From contig JANIHI010000009.1 in the NCBI GenBank assembly GCA_024518585.1, positions 1-64,000 on the forward strand: DNA of 64,000 bases, in the 5' to 3' direction. The notes under the pieces are model-generated. The model was given only the letters and a program-made list of their open reading frames with translations. It did not search any database and was not told the origin of the DNA. Position 1 is the first letter of the stretch, and each line of letters starts with the position of its first letter. The position numbers and the translations under genes were made by a program. Below are positions 46,418-55,833 of the stretch, piece by piece. The DNA comes from Methanolinea sp. (GTDB lineage Archaea; Halobacteriota; Methanomicrobia; Methanomicrobiales; Methanospirillaceae).

Positions 46418-48065
46418 GGGACTGCAACGCGAAGGGGTAAAGACGATATTCGGGTACCCCGGCGGTGTAGTGCTGCCGATCTATGATGAATTGTACCATT
46501 CGTCGTTGCAGCACATCCTCGTTCGGCATGAACAGGCAGCTGCCCATGCCGCTGACGGGTTTGCCCGAGCCAGCGGCAGGGTTGGCGTATGCCTGGCCAC
46601 CTCCGGTCCAGGCGCCTGCAACCTGGTGACAGGGATTGCAACCGCCTACATGGACTCGGTCCCGATCGTGGCCCTGACCGGGCAGGTCCCGACAAGTCTC
46701 CTGGGAAACGACGCCTTCCAGGAATCTGATATCACCGGCATCACGATGCCGATCACGAAGCACAACTACCTGGTCAAGAGGACTGAAGACGTCGGCCGCA
46801 TTGTCAGGGAAGCCTTCTTCATTGCACGGACCGGCCGGCCGGGCCCCGTCCTGATCGACCTGCCCAAGGACGTCAGCACACGCGAGATCGACTTTGAATA
46901 TCCAGAAACGGCGGCGGTCTCGCTGCGGGGGTACCAGCCCACATTCCGCGGTCATCCCCGGCAGATCGAGAAGGCAATGGAGCTGCTCCTCGAGGCAGAA
47001 AGACCCCTCCTCTACGTGGGTGGCGGGGTGATCACCTCAGAAGCTGCCGGAGAACTTTGCCAGTTCGCCGAGTCCCTGATGATTCCCGTCACGACGACCC
47101 TGATGGGACTGGGGGCCATCCCGTGTGACCACCCCCTGAACCTCGGGATGCTGGGGATGCACGGGACGCGGTACGCCAATTATGCCGTCACCGAGTCCGA
47201 CCTCCTGATTGCCATCGGTGTCCGGTTCGACGACAGGGTCACGGGGAAGCTCGATACCTTCGCCTCCCAGGCAAAGATCATCCACATCGATATCGACCCC
47301 GCCGAGATCGGGAAGAACAAGAGGGTGGACGTCCCCATCGTGGGAGATGCGAAATCCGTTCTGCAGGAGATGCTCGCACGCGTCCGGAAGAAGAAGGACT
47401 ACGAGAAGTGGATGGCACGGATCCGCGGGTGGAAGGAGAAATATCCCCTGCGGTACCCCAAAGACGGGTCACTCCGGCCCCAGTTCGTGATCGAGGAACT
47501 CTCTGCCCTCCTTAAGGGGGAGGGCATCATCGTGAGCGAGGTCGGCCAGAACCAGATGTGGACTGCACAATATTACTGTTTCCGGCACCCGAGGACGTGG
47601 ATCACGTCCGGGGGCCTCGGAACGATGGGGTACGGCTTCCCGGCCGCCATGGGGGCCCACTTTGCACGCCCCGACCAGGTCATCTTTGACATTGCGGGAG
47701 ATGGGAGCTTCCAGATGAACATCCAGGAGCTCGGGACGGTCTCCCACTACCGGATCCCTGTCAAGGTGGCCATCCTCAACAACCGGTTCCTCGGGATGGT
47801 CCGCCAGTGGCAGGAGCTCTTCTACGACCGGCGGTACTCCTTCACCGAGTTGCCCCCCGTGGATTTCGTGAAAATTGCCAATGCCTACGGTATCGACGGG
47901 ATAAAGGTGGAGGACCCGGGAGAGGTCCGGTCGGCCCTTAAATCCGCTATCGAGACCGACGGGCCTTTCGTGCTTGACTTCCGCATCGAGAGGGAAGAGA
48001 ACGTCTTCCCCATGGTCCCGGCCGGCGCGGCCATCAACGAGATGATCGGGGGGCAGTGCGAATGA
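46389..48065 (+). CDS. ilvB: Acetolactate synthase large (catalytic) subunit
   Basis: Thiamine-diphosphate enzyme that makes acetolactate or acetohydroxybutyrate, the first shared step to valine, leucine and isoleucine. 558 residues. Catalytic glutamate in [17 protein letters not shown] (near 47), FAD-associated central domain, and the TPP/Mg motif from [12 protein letters not shown] to [12 protein letters not shown] (about 436-466). Start has AGGAGA six to ten bases upstream and overlaps the preceding gene by 29 bases in another frame. Coupled to ilvN by an ATGA overlap. Confidence 0.97.
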   Translation: MKTGAKILIEGLQREGVKTIFGYPGGVVLPIYDELYHSSLQHILVRHEQAAAHAADGFARASGRVGVCLATSGPGACNLVTGIATAYMDSVPIVALTGQVPTSLLGNDAFQESDITGITMPITKHNYLVKRTEDVGRIVREAFFIARTGRPGPVLIDLPKDVSTREIDFEYPETAAVSLRGYQPTFRGHPRQIEKAMELLLEAERPLLYVGGGVITSEAAGELCQFAESLMIPVTTTLMGLGAIPCDHPLNLGMLGMHGTRYANYAVTESDLLIAIGVRFDDRVTGKLDTFASQAKIIHIDIDPAEIGKNKRVDVPIVGDAKSVLQEMLARVRKKKDYEKWMARIRGWKEKYPLRYPKDGSLRPQFVIEELSALLKGEGIIVSEVGQNQMWTAQYYCFRHPRTWITSGGLGTMGYGFPAAMGAHFARPDQVIFDIAGDGSFQMNIQELGTVSHYRIPVKVAILNNRFLGMVRQWQELFYDRRYSFTELPPVDFVKIANAYGIDGIKVEDPGEVRSALKSAIETDGPFVLDFRIEREENVFPMVPAGAAINEMIGGQCE

Positions 48066-48565
48066 AGCCCCATACATTGAGCGTCCTCGTCGAGAACAAG
48101 CCAGGTGTCCTCTCCCGCGTCACAGGGCTCTTTTCCCGGAGGGGTTTCAACATCGAGAGCCTGGCTGTCGGTGTATGCGAAGAACCTGGCATGAGCCGCA
48201 TCACGATCGTGTGCATCGGCGACGATGCACAGATAGAGCAGGTGATGAAGCAGCTGAACAAACTGATCGATGTCATAAAGGTCTCGGACCTGACCGAGAA
48301 CGACCGGGTGGAGAGGGAGCTTGCCCTCATCAAGGTGAATGCCGAACCGGGCAGCAGCCGTGCGGAGGTCATGCAGCTTGCAAGCATATTCCGGGCCCAG
48401 ATCATTGACGTGGGAAGCCGGTCGGTTGTGCTCTCGGTAGCGGGGGATACAAAGAAAATTGATGCCCTCGAAAAGCTCCTCCGCCAGTACGGGGTAAAAG
48501 AGCTTGTCCGCACGGGAACAATCGCCATCCTGAGGGGGTCAAAAACCGTCAGGAGCACCAAGTAG
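48062..48565 (+). CDS. ilvN: Acetolactate synthase small (regulatory) subunit
   Basis: 167 residues from ATG 48062, overlapping the ilvB stop by four bases. N-terminal ACT domain ([20 protein letters not shown], with [10 protein letters not shown]) binds valine and gives feedback inhibition. Second half ([31 protein letters not shown]) is the ALS_ss_C domain. Full length for the family. A terminator follows directly. Confidence 0.96.
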   Translation: MKPHTLSVLVENKPGVLSRVTGLFSRRGFNIESLAVGVCEEPGMSRITIVCIGDDAQIEQVMKQLNKLIDVIKVSDLTENDRVERELALIKVNAEPGSSRAEVMQLASIFRAQIIDVGSRSVVLSVAGDTKKIDALEKLLRQYGVKELVRTGTIAILRGSKTVRSTK

Positions 48566-48586
48566 GAGAGATATCTCCCAATTTTT
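48565..48586 (+). terminator. Hairpin plus T-tract terminator of the leu-ilv operon
   Basis: GGAGA (48565-48569), loop GATA, TCTCC (48574-48578), then TTTTT at 48582-48586. The stem begins at the last base of the ilvN stop codon, so this is an intrinsic-type terminator ending the operon. Confidence 0.6.
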
Positions 48587-48621
48587 CAGCCGGAATTCAC
48601 GGACCCATGCAAGGATCGTGG

Positions 48622-49050
48622 TCACCCGTCCCGTGCCTTCAGGAGGAGCCATTGGTTCTCTCCCGCCTTTTTGAACCTCACGAAGACGTACCTTCCGTGG
48701 AGCTTCTTTCCCTCGAGGACGACTTCGATCCTGTCGTTCTCCCATGCCTCCTCGGTGAAATGCCCAAAGTCCCATATACGGACTGTACCGGCGCCATACT
48801 CACCCTCGGGGATAGTCCCTTCGAAATGGGCAAATTCGAGGGAATGGTCCTCTGTTTCCACTGCAAGCCTCCTCTCACCGGGGGTCGTCGGGACTCCCCT
48901 CGGTACTGCCCAGGATTTCAGGACGCCGCCGTGCTCGAGCCGGAAGTCAAAGTGGTGCGTGCGTGCATCGTGCTCCTGGACAACGAAAACCGGCAAGCCG
49001 GGTGCGGGTTTTCCTGTCCGTTTACCGGCATGGTATCCCGGATCGTTCAT
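48622..49050 (-). CDS. Stand-alone LigD-type DNA 3'-phosphoesterase
   Basis: Cleans 3'-phosphate and ribonucleotide ends of DNA breaks before ligation. 142 residues, only the phosphoesterase module of bacterial LigD. Metal/active-site residues: VVQEHDARTHHFDFRLEH (His27, Asp28, His32, His33, Asp35), LKSWAVPRG, VETEDHSLEFAHFEG with the core PEGEYGAGTVRIWD, and a late WLLLKARD motif. Single-domain versions exist in Methanosarcina and Methanocella. No Ku, ligase or polymerase module is nearby, so it probably works alone or with a separately encoded ligase. Confidence 0.92.
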   Translation of the reverse strand: MNDPGYHAGKRTGKPAPGLPVFVVQEHDARTHHFDFRLEHGGVLKSWAVPRGVPTTPGERRLAVETEDHSLEFAHFEGTIPEGEYGAGTVRIWDFGHFTEEAWENDRIEVVLEGKKLHGRYVFVRFKKAGENQWLLLKARDG

Positions 49051-49171
49051 GGCGGAGTCCCTCCCTGGCGGAATGCTGGATTTTGAACTCTGACGAAGCC
49101 CGCTAATATCCTTTCTCCCCTTCTTCTTTCCCGGCGGTAAAAATGTGCCGGTAGGACTTACGATCGGTCAA

Positions 49172-49180
49172 CCATATAAT
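49172..49180 (+). promoter_or_regulatory. TATA box of the GC-rich sugar operon
   Basis: CCATATAAT is centred about 30 bases before GTG 49206, and no ribosome site precedes the GTG, so the transcript is probably leaderless. Confidence 0.5.
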
Positions 49181-49205
49181 GCCGGCGGTCACATAGTATA
49201 CTCTT

Positions 49206-50516
49206 GTGCGGACGCTTATCCTCGGCGGGGGGCTTTCAGGAGTTGCCCTTGGTCGTCTCCTCCACGAAAAAGGCCATGATTTCCTTGTCCTGGAGGCTGA
49301 ACACCGCATCGGGGGCCTCTGCCGGTCAAGGACCGAGAAGGGATTCACGTTCGATACCGGGGGCTCCCATATCATATTCTCACGGGACGGGGAAGTCCTC
49401 TCCTTCATGCAGGGAGTTCTCGGGCAAAACCAGGAGAAGCGTACGAGAAATACGAAGATCCTGTTCAAGGGGATCCTCGTCAAGTACCCTTTCGAGAACG
49501 GTCTTGCCGATCTCCCCAAGGAAGACTGCTTCTATTGCCTGAATGAATACATCAAGACCTATATCCGGCACCAAAAGGGAGAAGTGCCTCCTCCCGCGAC
49601 ATTCAGGGACTGGATCTATGCGACCTTTGGCCGGGGGATTGCAGACCTCTACCTCATCCCCTACAACGAAAAGATCTGGAACTATCCCACGGAGATGATG
49701 TCCTGCCACTGGGTCGAGGGAAGGATCCCCATGCCCCCGGTGGAAGACGTAATAAAATCCGCGATTGGAATCGAGACAGAAGGGTACACGCACCAGGCAA
49801 TCTTTACCTACCCGGCAGAGGGCGGGATCGAGGCACTTGTCCGGTCGATAGCGAGGACCATCGAAGACAGGATTGTCACCGGATTTCCTGTCCGAACGTT
49901 GCGTTTTGAAGATGGGGTCTGGGTAGCAGGGGATGGGGAAAGGACGGTGACCGGCGAACGCCTCGTCAGCACGGTTCCCCTCCATCACCTGGTCTCCTGC
50001 CTCGAGGGGGTACCGTCTTCTGTCATGGACGCCGTGCGCTCGCTCCGGTACAACTCGGTTGCATGCATCCAGATTGGTATTTTGGGGCCTGTTCCCCCCC
50101 TTTCATGGGTCTACATCCCCGAAAGGGACCTGGGACTTGCAAACCGCGTGTCATTCCCTTCAAATTACAGCAGCCATGTAGCTCCCCCGGGATGCTCTTC
50201 TATTCTCGCGGAGGTGACGTACAACGAGGGGGACGCAGTCAGCCTGATGACCGACGATGAACTCATCGGCCACGTCTGTACCTCCCTTGGAAAGATGGGG
50301 TTCCTGACAGGGGACAGGGTGGTCTACTCGGCAGTCGACAGGCAGAGATTTGCATACGTTGTCTATGACCTTGCGTACCGCGAAAATGTCAGGATAGCCA
50401 GGGACTACTTTGAGTCCCTGGGAATCACACTCCTCGGGAGATTTTCCCAGTTTGAATACCTGAACATGGACGCCTGCATCCGCAATGCCATGGAATGCGC
50501 GAGGGAATGGCAGTGA
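49206..50516 (+). CDS. FAD/NAD(P)-binding oxidoreductase, UDP-galactopyranose-mutase/protoporphyrinogen-oxidase-like
   Basis: 436 residues from GTG 49206. Rossmann FAD motif at the very start (LILGGGLSGVALGRLLHEKG), then FLVLEAEHRIGGLCRS, typical of UGM-like and amine-oxidase flavoproteins. Segments DTGGSHIIFS, YNEKIWNYPTEMMSCHWVEG and TYPAEGGIEALVRSIA resemble UDP-galactopyranose-mutase-related proteins of glycan clusters. A C-terminal RFSQFEYLNMDACIRNAM closes the fold, with FAD contact. Followed with a GTGA overlap by a glycosyltransferase, so it likely isomerises or oxidises a sugar nucleotide for surface-glycan assembly. Not proven to be a true mutase. Confidence 0.85.
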   Translation: MRTLILGGGLSGVALGRLLHEKGHDFLVLEAEHRIGGLCRSRTEKGFTFDTGGSHIIFSRDGEVLSFMQGVLGQNQEKRTRNTKILFKGILVKYPFENGLADLPKEDCFYCLNEYIKTYIRHQKGEVPPPATFRDWIYATFGRGIADLYLIPYNEKIWNYPTEMMSCHWVEGRIPMPPVEDVIKSAIGIETEGYTHQAIFTYPAEGGIEALVRSIARTIEDRIVTGFPVRTLRFEDGVWVAGDGERTVTGERLVSTVPLHHLVSCLEGVPSSVMDAVRSLRYNSVACIQIGILGPVPPLSWVYIPERDLGLANRVSFPSNYSSHVAPPGCSSILAEVTYNEGDAVSLMTDDELIGHVCTSLGKMGFLTGDRVVYSAVDRQRFAYVVYDLAYRENVRIARDYFESLGITLLGRFSQFEYLNMDACIRNAMECAREWQ

Positions 50517-51487
50517 AGGTCAATTTTTACGTCGAGGACATGCTCTTTTTCCGGTACATCGGGTGTGCAACAGTCGCACGCACCCTCTACCGTCACCTCC
50601 AGGGCTTCCCTGACATCGACGTATCATGGAAGAGCTTTGCAAATTCATCAGATATCGTTCACTTCCACACGTTTGGTCCTCTCGCAGGTCTCAACCGGCG
50701 TCTTGCACGGGGAAAGACCATTCTGACCGCCCATTCGACCCCCCGCGTCAACATGGACAACATCGCGCTTGCCCGGGCCATCAACAAGAGGTACCCCCAC
50801 ATTTACCGGAGGTTTGACCATATCATCACCATCTCGCGCCCGTGCCACGAGGAGGTGACGTCGATGGTCCCTGACATGCCGGTGACGATGATCCCCAACG
50901 GTGTGGACCGTGAATTTTTCCAGAGGGACGGGGAGAAGGGGGCTGCCTTCAGGGAGGACTACCACATCCCCCCGGACCAGAAAGTGGTGCTGACGGTCGC
51001 CCAGCAGACACCCCGCAAAGGTCTCTATGACTTCCTTGCCCTCTCCCGGGTCTGCCCTGACACGACTTTTGTCTGGATCGGTGGTTTCCCCTACGGGGCA
51101 CTCTCAAAGGACTATGGTAAGATCAAGAAGATGAAAGTCCGCTGTGGCAGCAACGTCATTTTTCCCGGTCACATCAATGACATCATCAGGCCCTACAGTG
51201 CAGCCGACGTCTTCTTCATGCCTTCCTATGCTGAGACGTTTGGTCTCGTCATCCTCGAGGCCCTCTCGTGCGGCCTCCCTGTCATTGCCCGGGACATCCC
51301 GGAGTTCAGGGACATTTACGGGGACAGTATCCTCTATTTCAGAGAAAGGAGTGACGTGCCGGCGCTCCTGGAAGACACGGCACAGCTGGACAGGTGTGCG
51401 AGGCATGCACGGGAGTTCTCGGCCCGTTTTGATATCAGGGATATTGCTGCCCAGCACGTCCGCCTCTACAGGGAGCTTGCAGAATGA
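50513..51487 (+). CDS. Glycosyltransferase family 4
   Basis: 324 residues from GTG 50513, which overlaps the previous stop (GTGA) and has GAGGG seven bases upstream; two in-frame ATGs lie just before it. GT-B fold: N-terminal DIVHFHTFG and KTILTAHSTPR; donor domain with IPNGVDREFF, VVLTVAQQTPRKGLYDFLAL, the EX7E motif ETFGLVILEAL, and PEFRDIYGD. GC-rich and in codon use like the chromosome, unlike the island at the left end. Adds a hexose in the same pathway as its neighbours. Confidence 0.9.
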   Translation: MKVNFYVEDMLFFRYIGCATVARTLYRHLQGFPDIDVSWKSFANSSDIVHFHTFGPLAGLNRRLARGKTILTAHSTPRVNMDNIALARAINKRYPHIYRRFDHIITISRPCHEEVTSMVPDMPVTMIPNGVDREFFQRDGEKGAAFREDYHIPPDQKVVLTVAQQTPRKGLYDFLALSRVCPDTTFVWIGGFPYGALSKDYGKIKKMKVRCGSNVIFPGHINDIIRPYSAADVFFMPSYAETFGLVILEALSCGLPVIARDIPEFRDIYGDSILYFRERSDVPALLEDTAQLDRCARHAREFSARFDIRDIAAQHVRLYRELAE

Positions 51488-52188
51488 AAGTATCGGTCAT
51501 TATCCCGGCCTACAACGAGGCGGGGAATATCAGGAGATGCCTGGAATCGCTCTCGCACCAGAGCATCCCACGGAAAGAGTATGAACTGATCGTTGTCGAC
51601 GGGGGTTCCCGTGACGGGACCATTGAAGAGGCCAAGCCCCTTGCGGACCTCGTTTTCGTCCAGACGAGCGAGAAAGTGGGGGGGGCGAGGAACGATGGTG
51701 TCATGCGGTCACAGAGCCCACTCGTTGCCACCACGGATGCCGATTGCATCATCCCCCCCGACTGGCTCGAGGTCATTATCGAGGACTTTGAAAAGTTTCC
51801 CGACGTCGTCCAGATCTACGGCCCCGTGGACCCCATCGAGAAGACTGTGAAAAACCACGTATCACTTGCGCTTGCAAACACGTTCTCCCGTATCGGGTAC
51901 TGGACCCACACGCTCGCCTACACGCTGGGTTGCAACACCGCGTTTCGCAAGGACGCGTTTATCCGGGCCGGCATGTACCGGTGCATCGATGCCGGTGACG
52001 ACCTCGAGATAGCCCGGCGGATGGCCAGGGAAGGCAGGGTCATGTTCGATAACCGCATGAGGGTAGAGTTCTCCATGCGCCGGTACGAAAAATTCGGGAC
52101 GATCCGATCGCTTTATGAATGGCTCTCCATCGTCGCACGGGGCGGATCCTCCGATAAGCACCAGTATACCCGGAGAGAATACAAATAG
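51484..52188 (+). CDS. Glycosyltransferase family 2
   Basis: 234 residues; ATG overlaps the previous stop by four bases. GT-A motifs: VSVIIPAYNEAGNIRRCLES, YELIVVDGGSRDGTIEEA, VGGARNDGV, the metal-binding DxD in ATTDADC and later LGCNTAFRKDAF, DAGDDLEIARRM. No transmembrane tail (ends GSSDKHQYTRREYK). Third gene of the flavoprotein-GT4-GT2 set. Resembles dolichol-phosphate-sugar or rhamnosyl transferases; acceptor unknown. Confidence 0.9.
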   Translation: MKVSVIIPAYNEAGNIRRCLESLSHQSIPRKEYELIVVDGGSRDGTIEEAKPLADLVFVQTSEKVGGARNDGVMRSQSPLVATTDADCIIPPDWLEVIIEDFEKFPDVVQIYGPVDPIEKTVKNHVSLALANTFSRIGYWTHTLAYTLGCNTAFRKDAFIRAGMYRCIDAGDDLEIARRMAREGRVMFDNRMRVEFSMRRYEKFGTIRSLYEWLSIVARGGSSDKHQYTRREYK

Positions 52189-52203
52189 GGAGGGGTCAAT
52201 GCA

Positions 52204-52662
52204 ATGACCGTTTCCGGGAACGGGGGGCCCGGGAGAAAGGTCCCCGGTGGCGATCCAGGAGACCTCGTTGCCCGGTTCAATGGATCGGAGTATGCGCGCC
52301 TCCTGGGCATGGAGATCCTCTCGGCGGGCCCGGGACATGCAACGGTCAGGATGGATACCCGCGGAAAGAGGAATTCGCGGGGGTTCATCCATGGCGGTGC
52401 CATCTTTTCCCTCGCAGACCAGGCATTTGGTATTGCGGCAAACCTTGGCAGCGATTCCGAGGTTGCCCTCTCGGCACGGATTTGGTACCTCCGGCCTGCA
52501 CGGGGAGACCTCACAGCAAAAGCCGAATGTTTTGGGAGGACAGGGGCCTATTCATGCTACAGGGTCAGGGTATACGACGGGGACGAACTGGTCGCGGTTT
52601 TCGAGGGGGAAGGGATGAAGATGGGGAGGCAGGCAGCACGGAACGGTACGTCTGTCTCCTGA
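52204..52662 (+). CDS. PaaI-type hotdog-fold thioesterase
   Basis: 152 residues. After a glycine-rich 20-residue lead, the hotdog fold begins LVARFNGSEYARLLGMEIL. The catalytic segment NSRGFIHGGAIFSLADQAFG (57-76) has the conserved glycine-histidine loop and the acidic residue of the PaaI group. It then runs through DTRGKRNSRG and VALSARIWYLRPARGDLTA. Probably hydrolyses acyl-CoA thioesters. Sixteen bases after the glycosyltransferase, so it may share its transcript though a functional link is not evident. Confidence 0.9.
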   Translation: MTVSGNGGPGRKVPGGDPGDLVARFNGSEYARLLGMEILSAGPGHATVRMDTRGKRNSRGFIHGGAIFSLADQAFGIAANLGSDSEVALSARIWYLRPARGDLTAKAECFGRTGAYSCYRVRVYDGDELVAVFEGEGMKMGRQAARNGTSVS

Positions 52663-52736
52663 TGCGGTGATGGAGCCTTATAAAAGAGTAAAAGGAAAAA
52701 ATTCAAGGAATAAAAGGAAACGGGGATTGTCCCGCT

Positions 52737-53228
52737 TTAATTGTAACTCCTGAACGGGAGGGCCTGGTCATAGACCTTGTAGCGGTCACCTGTCACGAGG
52801 GTTATGAAGACCTCGACCCTGTCTGTGCCCCGCGTACCCTCCAGCTCGACCTGCGAATTGACCTGTGGCCTTGCCAGTGACTGTGATACCACCTGGCCGT
52901 CCGAACGGGTCACGATGACATCCATGGAGGAGACGAAGTTGATCCCCTTGCCCCCGCGGAACGTCGTGATAATGGTCGGGGTGATAGCCACGGTGTTCCG
53001 GTCGACCTGGACGTCAACGGTATACTGGGGGGGCATCGGCCCGGCAATAAAGCTGAGGGTGGGGGTGGTCGCCGGTGTCACGATTGTCATTTGTTGTGTT
53101 GGCTGCGGCGTGCCGGGGGGGGCAGTCGGGACGGGTGTTGCCGGCCCCCCAGATGGTTGGGTGCAGCCCGCACACAAGACAAAGAGGACTGCAGTTGCGG
53201 CAAACAGGATGCAGAGTGGTTTGATCAT
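52737..53228 (-). CDS. Predicted lipoprotein of unknown function
   Basis: 163 residues. Signal peptide with lipobox LCAGC (cysteine 21), then a Pro/Thr-rich spacer (about 22-60) and a beta-rich domain (YTVDVQVDRNTVAITPTIIT, VSSMDVIVTRSDGQV, RVEVFITLVTGDRYKVYD). Common form of small envelope lipoprotein in methanogens. A TTATAA box is 26 bases before the ATG, so the transcript is probably leaderless. No function evident. Confidence 0.85.
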   Translation of the reverse strand: MIKPLCILFAATAVLFVLCAGCTQPSGGPATPVPTAPPGTPQPTQQMTIVTPATTPTLSFIAGPMPPQYTVDVQVDRNTVAITPTIITTFRGGKGINFVSSMDVIVTRSDGQVVSQSLARPQVNSQVELEGTRGTDRVEVFITLVTGDRYKVYDQALPFRSYN

Positions 53229-53250
53229 ACATATGAGTACTGGTGCCTGA

Positions 53251-53256
53251 TTATAA
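53251..53256 (-). promoter_or_regulatory. TATA box of the lipoprotein gene
   Basis: CTTATAATC on the minus strand is centred about 26 bases before the ATG at 53228, the spacing for transcription starting at the codon itself. Confidence 0.45.
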
Positions 53257-53404
53257 GAGCCTTCTTCTGGAACTGCCGGGGTCGGATTTTTACGATGAGA
53301 ATGGCTGCGGGATTTTCGGGGATAGATATGCTTGTGTATCGAAGAGTACCCTGTGATTTTTACGGGTCATTCCGGTTCCCGTGTAAAAGACGCTGGAAAA
53401 AGGA

Positions 53405-53489
53405 CGCCGAGGGGGAGATTTGAACTCCCGAGGCGCCGAGCGCCAGTAGCTTTCGAGGCTACCGCCTTTCCGGACTAGACTACCTCGGC
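53405..53489 (-). tRNA. tRNA-Ser (anticodon CGA)
   Basis: An 85-base tRNA. Acceptor GCCGAGG pairs with CCTCGGC, with discriminator G as usual for serine. The anticodon arm GTAGC-CTCGAAA-GCTAC holds anticodon CGA. A long variable arm, as in type II tRNAs, lies between it and the T arm (GGGAG-TTCAAAT-CTCCC). CCA is not encoded. No intron. Confidence 0.93.
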
Positions 53490-53539
53490 ACAGGGTTAGA
53501 TATTTTTCATTCCGCCCCGTATAATCCTATCGAACAGTC

Positions 53540-53743
53540 ATGAAATGCAGGTTTCACCTCGTTCCCGGCGATGACCGGCTGGAGTATACCGGCAAGGAAG
53601 GGACAACCTACGAAGAGGCCCTCCTCTCTCTCGGTATCAATCCTGACACTGTCCTGATCCTGCATGAGGGGAGAAGTCTCCCGCAGGACGCGTGCATACG
53701 GGAAGACGAGGCAGTGGTCATCTCCACCTGCTCCCGGGGGTAA
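53540..53743 (+). CDS. ThiS/MoaD-like ubiquitin-fold small protein
   Basis: 67 residues. Beta-grasp pattern: YTGKEGTTYEEALLSLGINP, DTVLILHEGRSLPQDACI and REDEAVVISTCSRG, like sulfur-carrier proteins (ThiS, MoaD, archaeal SAMPs). The chain ends -CSRG rather than -GG, so conjugation or thiocarboxylation chemistry is uncertain; a nearby cysteine could be relevant. It lies 50 bases from tRNA-Ser and 100 bases before a zinc-ribbon gene. Confidence 0.8.
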   Translation: MKCRFHLVPGDDRLEYTGKEGTTYEEALLSLGINPDTVLILHEGRSLPQDACIREDEAVVISTCSRG

Positions 53744-53845
53744 TCTCCCGGGACTCGCGGGGATGGGCCCGCCCTGCCAGGGATGACCCGGCTGAGGGGG
53801 GAGCAAGGCGGAGGATTGATCAGTTCGCCCACATTTTCCTGTGAT

Positions 53846-54016
53846 ATGGACCGGTACAGGTGCGAGAGATGCGGGAGGGAGTTCCTGGTCAATACGGGGT
53901 GTACTTTTTGTTCCCCGCCCCCTCAGGGTCCCCTTTTCTGCCCGGAGTGCAGGGGTATCCTCCGGCAGGTCACGCCCTCTTACTTTGTCTCCCGCCACGA
54001 GTGGGATGCCGACTAA
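53846..54016 (+). CDS. Small zinc-ribbon protein
   Basis: 56 residues. ATG 53846 is chosen because the frame upstream (21 codons) is unlike the rest. Three cysteine pairs: YRCERCGREF, NTGCTFCSP and LFCPECRGIL, giving six cysteines, enough for one or two zinc sites. GTGAT is adjacent to the ATG. Follows the ThiS-like gene on the same strand. Function unknown; likely a nucleic-acid or protein-binding adaptor. Confidence 0.7.
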   Translation: MDRYRCERCGREFLVNTGCTFCSPPPQGPLFCPECRGILRQVTPSYFVSRHEWDAD

Positions 54017-54145
54017 GGGCAGGGATGGGAGGGAGAGATGGTGCGGTGGCTCCAAAAACGGTGACCAATAGGGGGATGGGGCGCCGAAAGCAGTTCCTGG
54101 TAAAAGAAATGTATGAAAAATAGGGGGGTACACCAGTATCTTTCT

Positions 54146-55750
54146 TTACTCCGGGGGCTTCCCTGCTTCCTTTTCCTTCTTCTCCTCGCGGGTAATCATC
54201 ATGTCATCGACCCGGAGGAGAAGGATGGCAGCCTCTGTTGCACTCTGGATAGCCTGTCTCTTGGAGCGCTGCGGTTCGAGGACTCCTTCCTTCATCATGT
54301 CCACGACCGTGCCGGTGTAAACGTTCAGCCCGGCATATTTCTCTCCCCTGGCATGGGCATTCTTGAGTTCCACCAGTTTATCGACCGTGTTGAAACCGGA
54401 GTTCTCTGCCAGGGTGACGGGGATGACCTCGAATGCATCGGCAAAGGCCTCGATTGCGATTTGGGCCCTGCCCCCGACACTCGAAGCATAGTCCCTGACT
54501 TTCATGAGGATCTCGGTCTCGACCGCCCCGCCGCCGACCACCAGCTTGCCATCCTCCATGGCGTCCATAACGACGCGGGTACCGTCCTCCACGGCCCTCT
54601 CGAGCTCGTCAAGGAGGTACTCGGTCGACCCCCGGACGAGGATCGTCACTGCCTTGGGATTGTGGCATCCCGAGATCTTGATGAACTCGCCGTCCTCGAG
54701 TTCCTCGACAATCTCCGCCCTGCCGAGGGTCTCCTTCGAGAGCTCCTCGACCTTGCTGACGATCTGGGCATTGAGGGCGTGGGCAGCAAACTTCATGTCC
54801 TTCTCCGGGACGTCTTCGACCGCAAGGACCCCTCCCTTCGCGAGGTAGAACGCGACCGCATCGGCAATCCCCTTCTGGCAGAGGAGGACATTTGCCCCGC
54901 TTGCGATGATGGTATCAGCGTATTTCTTCAGCGTCTCGCGTTCCTGGGCAGAAAATGCACTGACCATGTCGCTGGACTTGATGCGGATCTTGGCCTTGAC
55001 CTGTGTCTTCTTGATCTCGAGGGGACTTGCGACGAGGGCGACCCGGGCATCTTTGACCTTGCGGGGCATCTCCTCGCTGATGCGTTTCTTGTCGATGACG
55101 ACACCCCGCACGAGTTCGGCATCGTCCATCGTCTCCCCGGCCTGTTTCTTGATGAGGACGTTGTCCTCGTCGGCAATGATCCTGTCCCCATCTTTTTCGG
55201 CTATTGCCATGACCGCATCGACCACGATACCGTTCAGCTTGCTCTTGACCGACTCGATCGCCTTGCCCGTCATCGCGGTGTCTGCGATCCTGACCAGTTT
55301 CTCCCTGTCGTAGGGGTCGATGGGGATCGAGAGGTCTTCCAGGACTTCAAGGGCTTTCTTCATGCCCAGGCGGTATCCTTCGGCGATCACGGACGGGTGA
55401 ATCTTTTTCTCGATCATGGTCTCGGCCTTTTCCATGAATGACCCGACGAGGACCACGGCCGTTGTCGTCCCGTCTCCCACCTCGTCATCCTGGGCCTTTG
55501 CGACCTCAATGACCATCTTGGCGCCCGGGTGGACAACGGAGATATCCTGGAGGATGGTGGCACCATCGTTCGTGATCGTCACGTCACCGCTCGGGTCAAC
55601 GAGCATCTTGTCCATCCCGCGGGGACCAAGCGTCGTGCGTACTGCACTGGCAATTGCCTTTGCAGCGGCAATATTCGAGCGTTGGGCCTCGAGGCCCCTG
55701 TTCCGCTCCACGTTTTCCTTGAGAATGATAATCGGTTGTCCTCCAAGCAT
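54146..55750 (-). CDS. Thermosome (group II chaperonin) subunit
   Basis: Double-ring ATP-driven folding chaperonin subunit. 534 residues. ATP-binding motifs: [40 protein letters not shown] (91-102), and the late [10 protein letters not shown] and [13 protein letters not shown]-terminus ends [10 protein letters not shown] without a GGM repeat. GGAGG ribosome site eight bases before ATG and a TATA box about 45 bases upstream. Only one subunit is encoded here; others may lie elsewhere. Heat-shock type expression is likely (see TATA feature). Confidence 0.97.
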   Translation of the reverse strand: MLGGQPIIILKENVERNRGLEAQRSNIAAAKAIASAVRTTLGPRGMDKMLVDPSGDVTITNDGATILQDISVVHPGAKMVIEVAKAQDDEVGDGTTTAVVLVGSFMEKAETMIEKKIHPSVIAEGYRLGMKKALEVLEDLSIPIDPYDREKLVRIADTAMTGKAIESVKSKLNGIVVDAVMAIAEKDGDRIIADEDNVLIKKQAGETMDDAELVRGVVIDKKRISEEMPRKVKDARVALVASPLEIKKTQVKAKIRIKSSDMVSAFSAQERETLKKYADTIIASGANVLLCQKGIADAVAFYLAKGGVLAVEDVPEKDMKFAAHALNAQIVSKVEELSKETLGRAEIVEELEDGEFIKISGCHNPKAVTILVRGSTEYLLDELERAVEDGTRVVMDAMEDGKLVVGGGAVETEILMKVRDYASSVGGRAQIAIEAFADAFEVIPVTLAENSGFNTVDKLVELKNAHARGEKYAGLNVYTGTVVDMMKEGVLEPQRSKRQAIQSATEAAILLLRVDDMMITREEKKEKEAGKPPE

Positions 55751-55789
55751 AGCAGTTCCTCCGATATTGTAAAAGATGGAATTAAACTT

Positions 55790-55798
55790 CTATATAAA
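55790..55798 (-). promoter_or_regulatory. TATA box of the thermosome gene
   Basis: On the minus strand AATTTATATAGAAG is centred about 45 bases before the thermosome ATG, giving a leader of about 20 bases with GGAGG. Its core TTTATATAGAA is shared with the grpE promoter. Confidence 0.55.
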
Positions 55799-55833
55799 TT
55801 AATCCATTTTGCGGCGGGAAAATGGAGAGGATA

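Noticed and set aside
54113-55441. A 442-codon plus-strand frame opposite the thermosome
   Set aside because: Complementary to the intact thermosome gene; leucine/aspartate-rich shadow without a known domain.
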